From: Strix aluco
Lineage: Eukaryota > Chordata > Aves > Strigiformes > Strigidae
Direction of reading: 5' to 3'
DNA: 64,000 bases
NCBI RefSeq assembly: GCF_031877795.1
Contig: NC_133938.1
Coordinates: 11,378,920 to 11,442,919, forward strand
Shown here: positions 26,630 to 39,749 of the stretch, one piece after another
Numbering within the stretch: the first letter of the stretch is position 1
Layout of the letters: every line of letters begins with the position of its first letter
Notes under the pieces: generated by a model
What the model was told of the DNA's origin: nothing
Databases searched by the model: none
What the model saw: only the letters and a program-made list of their open reading frames with translations
Made by a program: the position numbers and the translations under genes

Positions 26630-26900
26630 AGGGGAGGAATTCTTCATGGCAATGAGTCACCTGTTTGTGGCCCGTTGGCAGACGGACCGCTGCGCTGCCT
26701 CCGATCTGCAGTCCTCCCCTGTTCAGACACCATCGGCTGGAGAAACTGCTGATGCAGCCTGCAGTGTCTGAAACGCGCCGTTGCCATCTGCCTCCCTGAC
26801 GGAGTTGGAGCGGCTTCTTTTTTTAACCTGAGTTTGCTGAGTCTTGGCTAATTAGCCGCCTTTGGAATTTGTAACGTAGAAAAACGCCTGCTAAGTTTGG
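26630..26900. promoter_or_regulatory. Candidate conserved noncoding element
   Basis: A compact CpG-containing stretch with balanced composition and no repeat texture, containing an AP-1-like ATGAGTCAC at 26653-26661 and several CAG/CTG E-box-like cores, ends in AT-rich sequence with GGCTAATTAGCC at about 26847-26858, a perfect 12-base palindrome centred on a TAATTA homeodomain site. No coding support. Confidence 0.3.
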
Positions 26901-26948
26901 GATGGAGTGGGGGTGCTAGGGCACCGTACAGTCACAGGTTTGTGGTTG

Positions 26949-26966
26949 TTTTTTTTTTTTTTTTTT
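26949..26966 (+). repeat. Poly-T tract
   Basis: Eighteen consecutive T, then AAGAAAAAG. No element body is recognised. Confidence 0.85.
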
Positions 26967-26969
26967 AAG

Positions 26970-29900
26970 AAAAAGTCTAATTTGAGCAAAACCAGATATG
27001 CCAGTAGTCTGATTTGCTTGATTTCTAAATTTGAACTCTGATGGCTTTGCTGTTTCCAAATTCAGGGAAAGCAGGCGTTTCTCTTCGTTGCGACCTTACC
27101 CCATGCAACAGTTCAGCATGTTTTTTTAGGGGAAGGAGCTGTAGGTCATGCCCTCTTGCTGTTTTGTGGGGTGGTGATGAGCTGGGGGAGCCCCACAGTG
27201 TGCCAGTTTGGAGTATGTTGACGGCATGATGGGAAGGAGTGGGAGGTGCATGGGGATGTCCATGGTGGGTTCATGGTGCGTCCCAGGTGACACCTGACTG
27301 GAGACTGTCTCTGCCTTGGTTCCCTTTGCTGAGGAAGGAGATGGGCACTTTAGGGGTGCTCTGACTGGGAAGGGAGGGTGGATGAGCAGTTAGGACAGAG
27401 GGGTTTGTTGCTTGAGTCTGGAGTAGGACAAGATAAATCCTAACTGAGGTGGCTCAGGGTGGTTGATCTTGGAAGACTTTTTCTATCTGAATGACCCATG
27501 AGGGTTCAAGCACCCATCTCGGCTCCATTTTGTGATCCCTTGGTAGGAGTTAGTGGTTTGAAGTGTGGTAGGATAAGTCGTCCACTTGCTGTGGGACGGG
27601 AACACTGTTCACTGTAGTGTTGGCCCCGGAGTCAGGTGAGCAGTATGCTCAGGTAGCCTTTATTGCTTTGGAAGGAGATCAGCCTGTGAGGTCCATCTGG
27701 CACTTTAAACAAGTACATTTATTTCAAAGTGAGCAGGTTTTTTTGATCTTTGGGGTTGCATCACCTGCTTGGACCCATAACCATCCTTGCCACTCTGTGC
27801 CATTTCTCTAGACCTGCTGCTGCCAGTGGGCACCAGGGCACTTCTGACAGGGAAGGTGATTGAATTAGTTTTCTTTAGGTCTGGACCTCCTGTCTGCTCT
27901 GGACATGCTGCCAAAAATTCATCCAGTCTTAACACAAATCTTCAGCTCATAAACTGGAGTGACAATTAGATGGTGCCTGGGCAGCAAACTTAATAAGAAG
28001 TCAAGCAGAGCTGATGTTTCACCCTTGCTATAACTGAGTAGCAGACTAGGTAGCTGAGACACATCCCTTCTCTAAACAACTTTGGCATCCAGACATTTCA
28101 CAGCAGCTAAAATAAATAAGCCCTTCTCCATTTTGTCCATCAGGAGAGGTCCTTGCTATGCTGGAGGAGGTATCCTGGAGCTTGCTTCCCTGGGAGAGCT
28201 GGCTGTGAGCTGCCTGTTAGTGGCTGATGTAAATCCCTGCTCCTTTTCGTGTTGCTACAGCATGCAGGCAGAGGGAACGTGCTCTGCCCCACTGAAAGCT
28301 TGAGGAGAGGGTCACTCACTCTTCAGAGAACTGCCCTCCTCTGCCTTTCCTGACCACATTTCCTAAGGCTTCTCTTCCTCCCTTTTTAAAAAAATCTCCT
28401 CCTGGATTTCTTTGAATAACTCATTGTTTGGGAATGGGCTCTTAATGTTTTTCCTTCTGTCTCTGTGACTTTTGTTATTGGTCTTTGGGTTCCCCGCTGA
28501 GCCTCCCTCTTGCAATTGTGACCCTCTGTTGCAAGAGGATCTGTTTTGATGTCCCTGCTTGCCTGGCATCTCAGGAGACTCAGGTAGTGGGAGAACCTGC
28601 CGTTTGCTTTCCTTAGCACTTGCCTGTTAGCTCCTGTGAATCTCCTGCAAGCAGCATGATGAAGAATGGTTTGGTGGAATCAGTGGAGCTCTGTGCCCTG
28701 CTGCTCTGGGAGGGTGCCCTACTGAAATTCATGGGGGTTACCAGGGCTTGGGGTGCTGTAGAAACCGGGCTCCTTTCTCATTTAATGCTCATTTGATGTT
28801 CAGATGTGTATTACTAATTGCAGCCACCAAAGAGTTGAGGGGGTCAACTTTGCCCTCCAGGGTTGGGGTGCTTGTGCTGTTGGGAGTAATCTCTTCCAAC
28901 AGACGAAGCGTTGCCTCCCTGTCTGTGTCTGAGCTGCTTTCTTCCCTGTCAGGTGAGTAAATAGGGTGGGAGAGACAGCCCATTCCCCGCAATCCTCAAT
29001 TCATGACTTTTGCTCTGGAGTTACATTCTGTGCCATTGGACAAAAAAAGAGAGCCCGTACAATTGCTAAGTGAAAAAACTCATCTCCTGTTATTTTTGAG
29101 AACTTGCCTGTAATTGTGCATCCCTGCTGTGGCATGTTAACTTAAACAAAACCTGCACCTGGCAGGAATATTATAAGGCAAGAAGTTGCAAATGCCTCCA
29201 ACATCAACGGTCTGGAGTACCTTTTAGCTTGGCCTGTCAGCTGTTGAGTGACAAGAGGTACAGAGGAATGCAAACAAGTTTTTCTGATGCTCTTGCGGGC
29301 AGGGATTTAGTATCCTTCTTTCCTTCATTTGTATTTTTGTAGTTTATTTTATTTTCCAAACTCGTATTTCTTTCCCCCCTGCCTTCCTTTTCCATCTTTG
29401 CTATCTTTGTGTCTCTTCTCCTGTTCCAGTGGCTGTGGTCTGAGGGCTTGGAGATTAGAGGATTACCCTAAAGGATCTGCAAAAGTAGTCAGGCTAAGAA
29501 AACCTGGCCTGTTTTCAGGAAGCTGATGTTCATGCTGTGGGGTTGCATCTCCACTGGGAAAATGCATAGAGAGCTACAAATGGAAAAGGGTTGAATATGT
29601 TGTGCTCTCATCTCTTTAGCTTCCCATGGTGTCCAATCAAGCTGGACGAGTGCAGAGAATAGCTCTGTTGCAAAATTGGAAGGACATGGGCAGTGTAGCC
29701 TGAAGGAGCACAGAGGATGAAGGTATTCAGCACATGTGAGATGCAGCAAGGCTCTTTTTCTGAAATCATTATGCTTTAACTAAATAGTGACTCCCTGGAC
29801 CAATATATTCTTCAAGTTGGAGAAGCTCAGAAGATTACAAAGTCTCCAGTTTTAGGGAATATCTGGATGCAAGATCTCAGGGCTACAGGAGAACCTCAGC

Positions 29901-32900
29901 CCTGTTTTAGCTGATGGACTACACACCTGATTTCACCCCATGATGACTAGAAGTGATCTGTGCCAGTGAGACATTGCCTCCCCAAGTCTGTAGCAGAGAC
30001 CAAAGGCTACTTTTTGGAAGGAGCCCGGGCAGCTTGTGGAGAGCCTTTACGGGTCAGGTTGGGGCTCATGGTGGCCACTTTGTAAACCCCGTAGTGGGAA
30101 TGAAGTGGAACGTATCAGCTCCTCCTTTCCAAACATGCCAGTATCAGGTTGTTCCAGTTCTCCTCAGGATGCCAGGAGCTTGGCTGTCAGCTTGTAACGG
30201 TTAATTCTGCTGTAAAAATCACATTCTTGGTCACTTGGGAATTGTGCTGCAGAAGTGTCTCCAAAATAATAAATGGCTTTCAAACTCAGAAAGAACAAGT
30301 GTTATAGATTACACTTCTCCTCCACTTTCTTCTTTTTGTCTAAACCAAATTCATATTGCAGAACTTTAAAAATATACAGTCTAATCTTTCCTGAAACCTA
30401 AAACCATTGATCTTTCCTGTGGGGCTTCATGAATGTGTTTAATTTTTGCAGTGTAGCTGTCATCTTGAAGATCTGTGATTAAAGAAAGGCTTTTTCCCCT
30501 AAAAACCCATTTTCATCTGCTGGTGAAGCTGTGGTGAAGCATTGAATTGGTGCAAGATTCATAGCAACTTTTGTGTTGGGAAGCAGAAATTACTAGTGCT
30601 TGTTTGCCACCAAGTACCCACCTCACCACCAGTGCCCTTGGTAATGTTTAGGTTATGTGACCATAATGTTCTGGGGATGGGGGAAAGAAACACTCTTTGT
30701 GATGAAAAAAGGCTTGGTTGCAGATAAATAATTGTTTTTCTAAAGCCCATCCAAACAAAATCAAATTTTGAGCTATTTTGAGCTGTGAGAAAGTGTGCTT
30801 TTTTTTCCTGCAAAGATGTAGATTGTGTGTTACAATACTCAGCTAATGTCTTCTTTTCCAGTGATTTGGTCCCTGTGAGGACAAGTCCTCAAACCAAAGA
30901 TGCTGGAATGAAAAACCCCTGGAGGGAGAAGCTTTGCCCGTGTGTGATGCTAAACTTCTGTAAAATATTTAGAAGTATATTGGCAAACAGGGAAGGATCC
31001 CACCTGAGGGTAGAGGAGCCGGGTCCATGCCATTTTGTGCTGTTGGGATGCCATCACACAGGCACCGGTCTGCTTGTAGGTCACAGATTGGCATGTTTGA
31101 TACTTTTTCTTTCCAGGAAACGAAATGAAAGTGTGTATCCTAACTGCGAGCGAGGGAAATGTATTTTTGTGGAGTTCTTGTTCCAAGCAATGCCTTTTGG
31201 TAAGGTGCTAATCTCTCTCCGTGCTTCCTGACATAACTGAAGACATGCAGGGGCTTGTTTCAGGGTGGGTGCATCAGGGGCAGTGCCAGCAGGGCTGCGC
31301 GGCATGAAGGTGGACAGTGTGGTGTCCTCATAGCATGAGCAGTAAAGGCATCTTCTCCCAAATGAATACGTTGCTTTGAAATCCCCTTTATACCTTGGAG
31401 GCCATCTTCTTTTGCAGGAAGGAGGTGACACCAGTCTGCTGTGTCACAAGCTGCTTTAGAGGCTTTACTGGGAGGTGTGGCCGAGCCCAAAGTTTGAGGT
31501 GGGATCTCTTGGAATTCTTTTTGAGCGTTTCATATGTACAGTAGACTTGATCTTAAGTTCGTGCATTTGACACTTAGCATCAGTCAATCATACAGCATGG
31601 TTGTTTAAGGTATCCTGGTTAATAAGCAGTGGGGAAAACACACAGTGCTAAACTCATCCTTCCAGTCTTTTGGGAAGGAAGTGGGACATTTTATCCCAAT
31701 AGCAGGCATGTTCATGTTTGGTGGCTTCAGGAACTTTCTTGTTGGAGCCTATGCTTTTAACCTCAGGGTAGAAGTTTGTGAAACTACAGATTTACTGAAG
31801 AAGCATTTTGCTTTATTGTACCCTCTGCTCAATCTTCAAGTAGATACCCAAATTATATGGGTGTATGAGGATTTACAGTACAGGACTAGAGAAGTGCTAG
31901 GCAGGGCAGGTAGGACACTGGTTAAATTGATCATAGTGATCTGTAAACGTCGCCTTGCCTTCCAGATATTTACATAAGTAGAAATCAGAGTAAATATTTG
32001 TATTAGGATAGACCCTACCATTATGCCAGCTGATGTACACACTGGGGAAGAGGTGATGTCGTGTCACCGTGGCAATGTTAAGTGGGGGTGAATGTTCCTA
32101 TCTACCCTCTAGGTCTTGGGGTAGATTTATTTTTTTAAATGTTATTGAATCAGTTGAATGTGGGGTGGTGGTTTTTATTTTTACTTTCAACTTTGAGTTC
32201 AGTTATTTGCCCTCCAGATTAAAACCAAGCTTTTAAAACCAGAGTGAATTTATGGAGTGTGGTGCATTTTAATTAGAACATTTAATTAGGAGAGAATTCA
32301 TGAGAGTGGGTCTTGTTTTAAAACGATCAAAGATGTTAAATGAAAACAAAAGGGAAAGAAATTATGGAGGAGCATAAAAGATCATTTATTTTGGGTATCT
32401 TTTCTACCCATCAAAGGAGATCACTTTCTGTCCTGTGCTTTTTGTTCCAAAAATAGCTGAGGTGCTGCCTGATTTCTGCAGGTCAGTGTTGATCTCTCTT
32501 TGTGATTAACTACGCAAACAAATTGCACAGTTGGGAGAGGAGAGAAGCGAGTGTCAGCAGGCTGCTGAAGATAGCTCAGGTGTGTAAAATGGCTACTCTG
32601 TCTCACTGCTGACTGCCATGCAAATAAAGCTGTGGGTTTCTCAGTTGTGTTTAATGCCTGTGTTGTGTCCTCAGCCCCTTGCTGACGGTCATTTTGCATG
32701 TGTGACAGATGCGCCCATCTCCCCTCTGAGCTACATTAACAGCTCCTTGCTTTTGGTATCAAAGCATGAGTAGCCAATGTGGGCATCATATTTTCCCGAA
32801 GGGCAGTGAAAGAAGCAAGGAGGTGGTTTTCCTGACAAACTACTTCTGTCTTGCTGTCTCCAAGCAGTAAATCATGCTAGGTACTGATGCCAGGTGAAAG

Positions 32901-35900
32901 ACTAACCTGCAAGTCCATCAAAGGGTTTGCTCTCCCGAGTCTTGCTCAGGTACGTGCCTTCCCAGAGATTTCCATGGAAGCTTAAAACTCAGCATCCCTT
33001 TGCAGACCTAAAATACAAATCCATATTTTTAGTATAGAGCAAGATCTGATGTCCTCAGGAAATGAAGTCACTGACTTAACTGCATCACCAGTTTCTGCCA
33101 TGGAAACAGTTGGCGAATTAATGCAAGTTTTGCACAGGTTTAACAGCCATCCTCCTCTTCAGAGCGAGGGGTGGGAGGAACATTTTCTATTAAACTCAGA
33201 ATTGTTGTCTTAAGTTATTAATTCTTTGCATCCTAATGTATTTATCTCTGGCTGCAGCGAGGAGTGGAGAGCTTTGAAATCTAGGTAGCTCAAAGGATGC
33301 TTTCTGCACTGGGGAACAAAGAAGAAGCATCACTTTAGTAGGACACTACATGGATTTAAAGACTATGACATACAGTGTGCAAGCAGCATAGTGGAGCCTT
33401 GCTGCTGGTTTTGAGGGTGTACAGGTCCTTGTGTCCTTCAGGAGATGCCATGTGTGATATGGGTTCTGTGTAAATGGAGTGTGTAGCTCCTTGTGCTTCA
33501 TCCAGGTGAGGTCAGGACCGCCACTGGCAGTCATGAAGCTGTCCTGGCCGCTTGGGACTGAGACAGAATGAGGAATCGTAGCAGTAGAGTCTGTAGACCC
33601 TCCACACCAATGTACTCTCCTCATCTGTCTTTCCCAGGTGGTATAGCAGGAAGGAGAACATTTTATTCTAAAAAATCAAAATTCAGGACCTGTTTTTACC
33701 AGGATCTTGATTAGATTTGGGATGTTTGTGACTCTTAAGCAGTTTTTGCACTTGGTTTGTCTCTCTGCCAGCTTTGCAGTACATCTCCCTCGATAAACCT
33801 GGGCATGTAGGAGCACATTGTGGGGTGCAGTGTGTGTCCCAATACAGAGCACTCAGCTGCCTGCTGTCCGTGGGGTGTGTGGCTGTGAGCTGCAGTGAAG
33901 GGGTGCTAGTTTGGCCATGTGGCTGTGAGCGCCATCCCCTTCGGGACCTTTTCAGACTGTGTTGTGCAGTTGGCCGGGCTTTCTGAAGCTGTTTCCATCT
34001 CCAGTTCCTTGGGCTTACTCTTGGCCAAGAAAACATCAAGTTGCTGAAATTATAAGCCAGGATCGTACTATTTATGTTGGAGGAACGGTGCAGTTTACAT
34101 AGATGGGCTCTTTGCAAAATCAGCTTACGCTGGCTTTTAGCAGTTGAAGTGAACAGCTGTAGCAAGTTAGAGATGTTGAAAGAGAGTCCAGCTTGAGAGC
34201 AGTGTTCTTCTCTGTCATGACAGTGGGCTGTCCGCAAGTGGCAGATGTCTCCGACTGGGTTTTGCCAGTGTTCAAAATGGGAGTGGTTTGGGACAGGGGG
34301 GCCGAGCACCACGCTCCCCATGAGGAGCTGGGATCCTGGGGGCCTGCTGGGTTGTTTACTCTCATCCCAGCTCCAGGCCGAGCGGTGAATAACAGGCAGG
34401 GCCTCGCTGCCTCCATCCAGCTTGTGTTGAGCAATGCCGTGGCGTTGGCTTGGTGTTTCTGGCCTTGCTGGAGACTGAATCTCCTTGGTGTGGGTTTTTG
34501 AGCTCTGCTTTTCCTCTCTCCTCCATCGTGTGTGAGCCTTGGGGTGGTCCCGCTGCCACCCCAGCCTTGCCCCTCACCACGAACCCCCTGAACTGGGAGC
34601 AAAGATGAGTTTCAGCTTGGGAGTGAGTGGGGACTGGAAGGTCATTTTGGGTGTGGTGGAAAAGCTGGGAGAGATCAGGCTCCCTTCTGATCTTGACTCT
34701 GGTCTGAACAGGTTTTAATGCACTAGTCTGGTCTGCTGGCAGGTTCCAGAGGGTGTTTGGGGCATCCCTGTCTAGGCATGGCATCTGGCAGTGTGTGGGA
34801 AGGTGATGGATTTCTTGGACCATGGGATATCTTGGAAAAAAGACAACTGTTGGGCAGATGTGTCCTCTTTGAAGTGGCTTTAAGGGTCTGTTGGCCCTCA
34901 AAGAGGGAAACTCTATAAATGCAGCTGTCTTGTCTCTCTGGACGTGAATGGTCCCAAAACCTCAGCAAGTTCTTGCAGGGTGAGCTCAGGCTCTAGCACC
35001 CAGACCCCAAACAGGCACCGGCACTGCTGGAGGAGCCACCTCCCTCCCACCAGTAGCACCTCCCATAGCCCAAGGGCTGGAGGAGGCTCTCGTTCTCCGT
35101 TCCCTTCTAGCCTCAGGGGTACTTTGGACAGGACTGACCCTCCATGTCCTCCTGGTTTTCTGCTGGCACCTTTGCCTGGCATCAGTGGTTATGTTGAGTA
35201 GGGGAATAGTTTGTCATACCTGATGACATGTTTTCTCCATAGAAGCCATTTCTGTGATGGGCACTGTATCTGTGTTTATAGGGAGCAGGCTGGCCAGGAT
35301 CTGGAAATAAGCATTTTTAAGGCAGTGAGGGAAGGAAGATGTTGCAAATATGATTAATGGCAGTGGGTGTGCAACTTAAAACTTCTTTTTGTTGTTATTT
35401 GATCTTTCTCCTGCAAACTCAGCAGCTGACTTCTGCAGAAGATAAACACATGGGAGGAGAATGGAGAGGGGCTCTTTGGTCTTCAGAAGCAATTAAATGT
35501 TGAATGTCTGACTTGAGACATCTTGAAGAGGCCCAGACTTCAGCAGAAGGATGTTCATCTTTTTCTATAAAGCGGGCCCCATTTAAGGGCTCTCAGATGG
35601 ACAGCAGCAGTTGCAAGTCACTTGGGCAAAGATTTCTTACGGTGGGGTGCATGGAGCTGTGCTGGTCAGAGGCAGCTCACATCAGGGCCATGTTCTGTCA
35701 TATAATCTGTATTTAGACTGTGTTTTGCATTCACTGCTATTGCTTCAAAATAGCTTGAAATACAGCTGGCATTGATAGAAGTTGATGGGTGTGATGGGAG
35801 GTTTAGGTCCAGGTGACCGTGAGGACATGTTCTTGGTGCCACGAGGTCTCTGAGCAGATGGAAATGCTGAGATGAGTCAATGGGTTGTGTTTTTCTGGCA

Positions 35901-37260
35901 TGCAGGAAAGCAGATGAGTCTGGCCACCAGCATTTCTGTAGCACTGAACTGGCAATGGTTAGCCCAAAGGGCAGGAGCTGCTGCTGGTGAGCTGATGCTT
36001 GAGGTGTTCCTGTAGATGGCCCTGGATGAAATTTGGCATTCCTTTGAAATGTGAGGTGGCCACCACATGCTGAGGTAGCTGGCAGGAGGTGAGGGCAGAA
36101 CACAGGCCAGAAGATGTCTCCTACTTGTTTGCACATGGCTTCCAATAGTGGGATCTAGCTAGAGGTGCCATCTGTCCGTGCAGGCTTGTACGGGCTATTT
36201 GCCCTTTCTGAAAGGGGTCCTTTCATGTCCCGCACTGCCCCACTTTGTGATGGTCCCCCATTGTTTAGCCTGATTTGAAAAGGGATTTAAAAAGGCTTAG
36301 TAAAGCAGTGACTGAGTCCATCAACTGCATCTCTGTGTGAAGGACAGGCTGAAAATCATCTCAAGGGACATGAAAATAGTTCTTGTTTGACTGCTTCCAT
36401 GTGCGAGGAAGGTGAACGGGGAACAGGTTGCTGCACCCCCTGAGACCCTCTGCCCTCCGGTGTCCATGCACCAAAAAAAGCCTTGAATTCAGTCAAAGCT
36501 GAGGAACTGGGCAAAGTTTAGAAAGAGGCTTAGTGCAGACTCTTGTTCCTGGTCCAAGGAGCATGGTATCTGCTTCTGAAAACAGCCAGGGGCGAATTGT
36601 CTGGGATCCAAGGCAGAGGCAGAACAGTGGGGCCTCTCACCAGTCCCAGTGAACTTTTGATATGCCTACCAGCTGAATCCCACATTTGGAAGGTAAATCT
36701 TGGGGGAAATTGCATCTATTACCCAAGCAAATGCTGTTTGGGAGGGATTCCTCTTGCCTGCTGTCTGCTGTCTAAAAGTTATGTGTCTCTTTCAGTATAG
36801 TTCTTCAAGATCTCTAATAGTCACTGGAGAGACCAGTGTTGCCTGGAGGTGATGCTAACCCAGTGCTTTGGGGTACGTAGGTGATTTTCTTGCAGTTGGT
36901 GTTAGAGGAGCCTTGTCCACTAGCTCAGACCCTCAGTGGGTAGGAGATGAGTCCCATCATCAGCCACGCGAGTGGGAAACAGACTGCTCCATTTTGCAGT
37001 GAATTTAGCTAAATTGGCACAACATGCCCATAGACATGAGTCCTTCCTGGTGGCTTGGCACCCTGAAACTGGAGGAGATAGCCCTGCTATGTTAGGACTA
37101 TGCAAGCCAATTGAATCTATGGCCCCTGTTGAGTGTTGGTCATATGCTGTATAACACATGTGAGCATTAGCATGAACAAACCTTGAGAGCATACAGTCTT
37201 ACAGAGGTAGGGGGATGGGCTGGGAAATCTGGAGGAAGAAATGGGTGACTTATTCTCCGG
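26970..37260. other. Intronic sequence, no gene
   Basis: Mixed-composition intron. GC-richer stretches with chance frames up to about 210 codons (for example 33683-34321, 34120-34602 and 34362-34901, all -) match no family and overlap one another in different frames. No RNA gene, CR1 tail or LTR structure was seen. About 32080-32420 is AT-rich. Confidence 0.5.
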
Positions 37261-37269
37261 GAACATTTT

Positions 37270-37480
37270 TCGTCTCCTCACATCTGTTACTTTGCCTTCT
37301 CCTGCCTTTTCTCCCCCCAGATTTGCACTTTGTCATTAAAACTAGGAAAGAAAAATCGCAATATGCATATGACATTTTACGAAAGTGCTCTCTGTGCTCT
37401 TAAAACCCAACAGTTTCACTGCACGGCGTTCATCTGTAATCAATTAGAAGGTTTTCTGATCAACAGAAGCTGGAGGTTCT
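37270..37480 (+). other. Strong splice acceptor with candidate exon or conserved element
   Basis: A long pyrimidine tract ends in CCCCCCAG at 37313-37320. In phase 1, the phase of the ZSWIM5 donor, the next bases read open for 27 codons (Asp-Leu-His-Phe-Val-Ile-Lys) to TAA at 37401-37403. The block is AT-balanced, repeat-free and carries a POU-like ATATGCATATGA core, so it may be a conserved noncoding element instead. No polyadenylation signal is near. Confidence 0.2.
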
Positions 37481-39220
37481 GCTCCCTGGAGCTTAGCACT
37501 CTGCATGAGGAGGTGGGATTGCCTGGCCCTTAGTTGTCTTTTACCTGAAGAAGGAAATTGGAGCAACAATGAATGAAACTCAGTGAGGCGGAATGAGATC
37601 AAAAAGCTCCAAACTTGCTTGTTAGCCCTGTTCCAGCCCTATTTCAGTGGTATTAAACCAGATGTTCCAGATGCAGCTTCCAGCTCAGGAAGTCCTGAAG
37701 CTGCTTCTTGCCAGAAGCGAGGGAGAAGCTCTCACTGTGTCTTCCTAGTGGTTGTCAGCCTCTTTCAGAGACAAGATAGAGGTGAAAGCTGTGATCTAGT
37801 GCAGACTGGCTCATCCTTTTGGGGTCCTCCAAGGTGTGCTACAAGCAGTAGGATTGAGACCTTAGGTACCTAAGTGAACCAAGTGTAATTTCACCCACAG
37901 ACCCATGAGCTGCTCACCTCTCCCTCTTGAAACCAGTCCAGTATTGCACAGATGCCTGGTTATAAACCTTCTGGGGACAAAACTTTGCTTTTGCACTGCC
38001 TGGAGCCTGCTCTGGCTCCTCTGCAGTGTGGGGACTTCAGTAAAGGCCTTAATTTCCATTTGCCCCATGGGCTTTGGAGAAGGCAGTCACTTGGTGAAGG
38101 GAAGGAAAGAAAAACTTAAGCTAAATACTAGGAGGGAAAGAAGTCTCTCCAAGTGGGGATAAATGATCTGAATATTTGACTTCTTAAAAAGAGGGACTGA
38201 AACCTGCTGAGATGTCAAAAACTAGGTTGGGCCAAAACTGGGACATGATCATGCAAGGAAGGGTTGGTTCTGGATGTTCTTGACCACCAAAACAGGTCTC
38301 TTCCCTCCACGCTCCTAGGAGAGCTGGCTCCATAGGGAACCTGTCCAAGGCTGGCTTCGGCTTTGCTGCAGTCTAGAGCAGCAGCAGAAGCATCATCCTG
38401 TCCGGTGGCCTGAGTGTTGGGATGTTTTCCTCCTTGGAGGGGGCAGGAGCATAAAAATTACAAATAAAAGGCAGAAGGGCTTTCAAGAGGGTAATAGAGT
38501 ATAAGAAGGAGTATTAAGCCCATCTCCAACCATAATTAAACCTGCAGTTGGAGGGTCTGTCACATTGCTTCAGACCCTTGGAAAAAAAAAATACCCAGTT
38601 GCTAGCTTCATTAGTAATTAAATGTCCAATTACTGTATGTAATGTTTCTGCTTTGCTGAACTCCACAACTGCATTCATAAACAGCCCTAAGGAAGGCCTC
38701 TAATCTGTGCCATTGTTCTTCAAGTGGTTTGCACATGCAGAAAAAGAAAAGAAAAATCAGGCAGACGTTTATAATATGGAAAGGAAAGGGGGAAGGGGTG
38801 GGAAGAGGAGGAAATCAAATCAGCATCTTCCACCACCCTCCCCCCCCCCCCCTCCCGCCCGAGGTAGGATCTCTGCCAAGCCCACAGAGAAGCCCTCAGG
38901 CCCCTCGAGCATGCAAATGTAATTTTCTATCCAGACAACACACTATTTTTTTTTATATAAAATGAAGTCCACCCCCACCCCCAGAAAACGTCCTCAAATC
39001 CCTGAATGCACAACAGAAGCAAGAAGAAAATTACAATGAAAGGAGGAGAGACGGGCGGGGGAAAAAGAAAATAAAAGCAGCAGCAGCCCACAAACAGAAG
39101 GAGAGATGGAGGGAGAATTGAGATGAATATGCAGTGTCCAGAGTTTAAATAGACATAAAAGATAATGAAGGTGGGGAGGGGGGTAGGAGGGAGGGGAGAT
39201 TGTAATCAAACAAAATTATT
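37480..39220. other. Intronic sequence, no gene
   Basis: Ordinary intron to about 38440, then AT-rich, repeat-poor sequence. A 13-C run (38840-38852) is followed by purine-rich sequence at about 39000-39200. The frames in the purine-rich part are low complexity and not credible genes. Confidence 0.5.
38840..38852 (+). repeat. Poly-C run
   Basis: Thirteen C within a C-rich stretch, ending CTCCCGCCC. Length is uncertain in assemblies. Confidence 0.8.
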
Positions 39221-39340
39221 TTGGTCCTCTTCAATCATCCCTGGTTTGCAGGCTGTCATTTTATACAAATTAGAGCCGGGGTAATTTTATGAATATTCAC
39301 TGGGATTGAAATCACGTTCATTAAAGGGAAGGCACCCTTC
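39210..39340. promoter_or_regulatory. Candidate conserved noncoding element
   Basis: Repeat-free AT-rich sequence has AAATTAG near 39268, GGTAATTTTATGAATATTCA near 39279-39298 and TTCATTAAAG near 39317. It directly precedes a CpG-rich patch. Texture and motif density suggest an enhancer; no coding potential. Confidence 0.3.
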
Positions 39341-39560
39341 TCGGGGCCCACTGTGCCGCTTGGCTTTTGTTCGCCTAGAACAACAAGAAAGCCACTTGCA
39401 CGGTGGATGAGCGCCGGATCCGTGCCCCGCTCCCCTCCTAGTCTGCGGGCGGGGCCAGGGCTGGGCTCCCGGGTGGGTGTGCTGGAAGCGGCTGTGCACT
39501 CGAGGGATGGGTTCCCCCCCGAGGGCAGGGTGTCCTTCGCCTTTGGGGTGAGATGCGGGG
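39340..39560. promoter_or_regulatory. Intronic CpG patch with GC box, possible alternative promoter
   Basis: CpG sites cluster here, with GCGGGCGGGGCC near 39444 resembling an Sp1 site, and a donor-like GGGGTGAGAT near 39545. An alternative first exon or orphan CpG island is possible. No ATG-initiated frame here resembles ZSWIM5. Confidence 0.25.
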
Positions 39561-39722
39561 ACTGGGTGGAAATGCCCTTCTGGGGGATAAGAGCCGTAGC
39601 CTGGGAATTGTCTTGTCTGCAGGGAGGGGGGACGACTGCAAGGCTTTAATTTCCAGGCAAGCCCTTATTGAACCAGTAATAGCTCAAAACCATTCGGGAT
39701 GAAATAATTGCCACATTTTTAC

Positions 39723-39746
39723 ATTATTATTATTATTATTATTATT
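39723..39746 (+). repeat. (ATT)8 microsatellite
   Basis: Eight perfect ATT units followed by a short T run. A simple-sequence locus. Confidence 0.95.
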
Positions 39747-39749
39747 TTT

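Noticed and set aside
33683..35201. Several minus-strand frames of 160-212 codons that might form a nested gene
   Set aside because: No family match; the frames overlap each other and no consistent splice sites join them.
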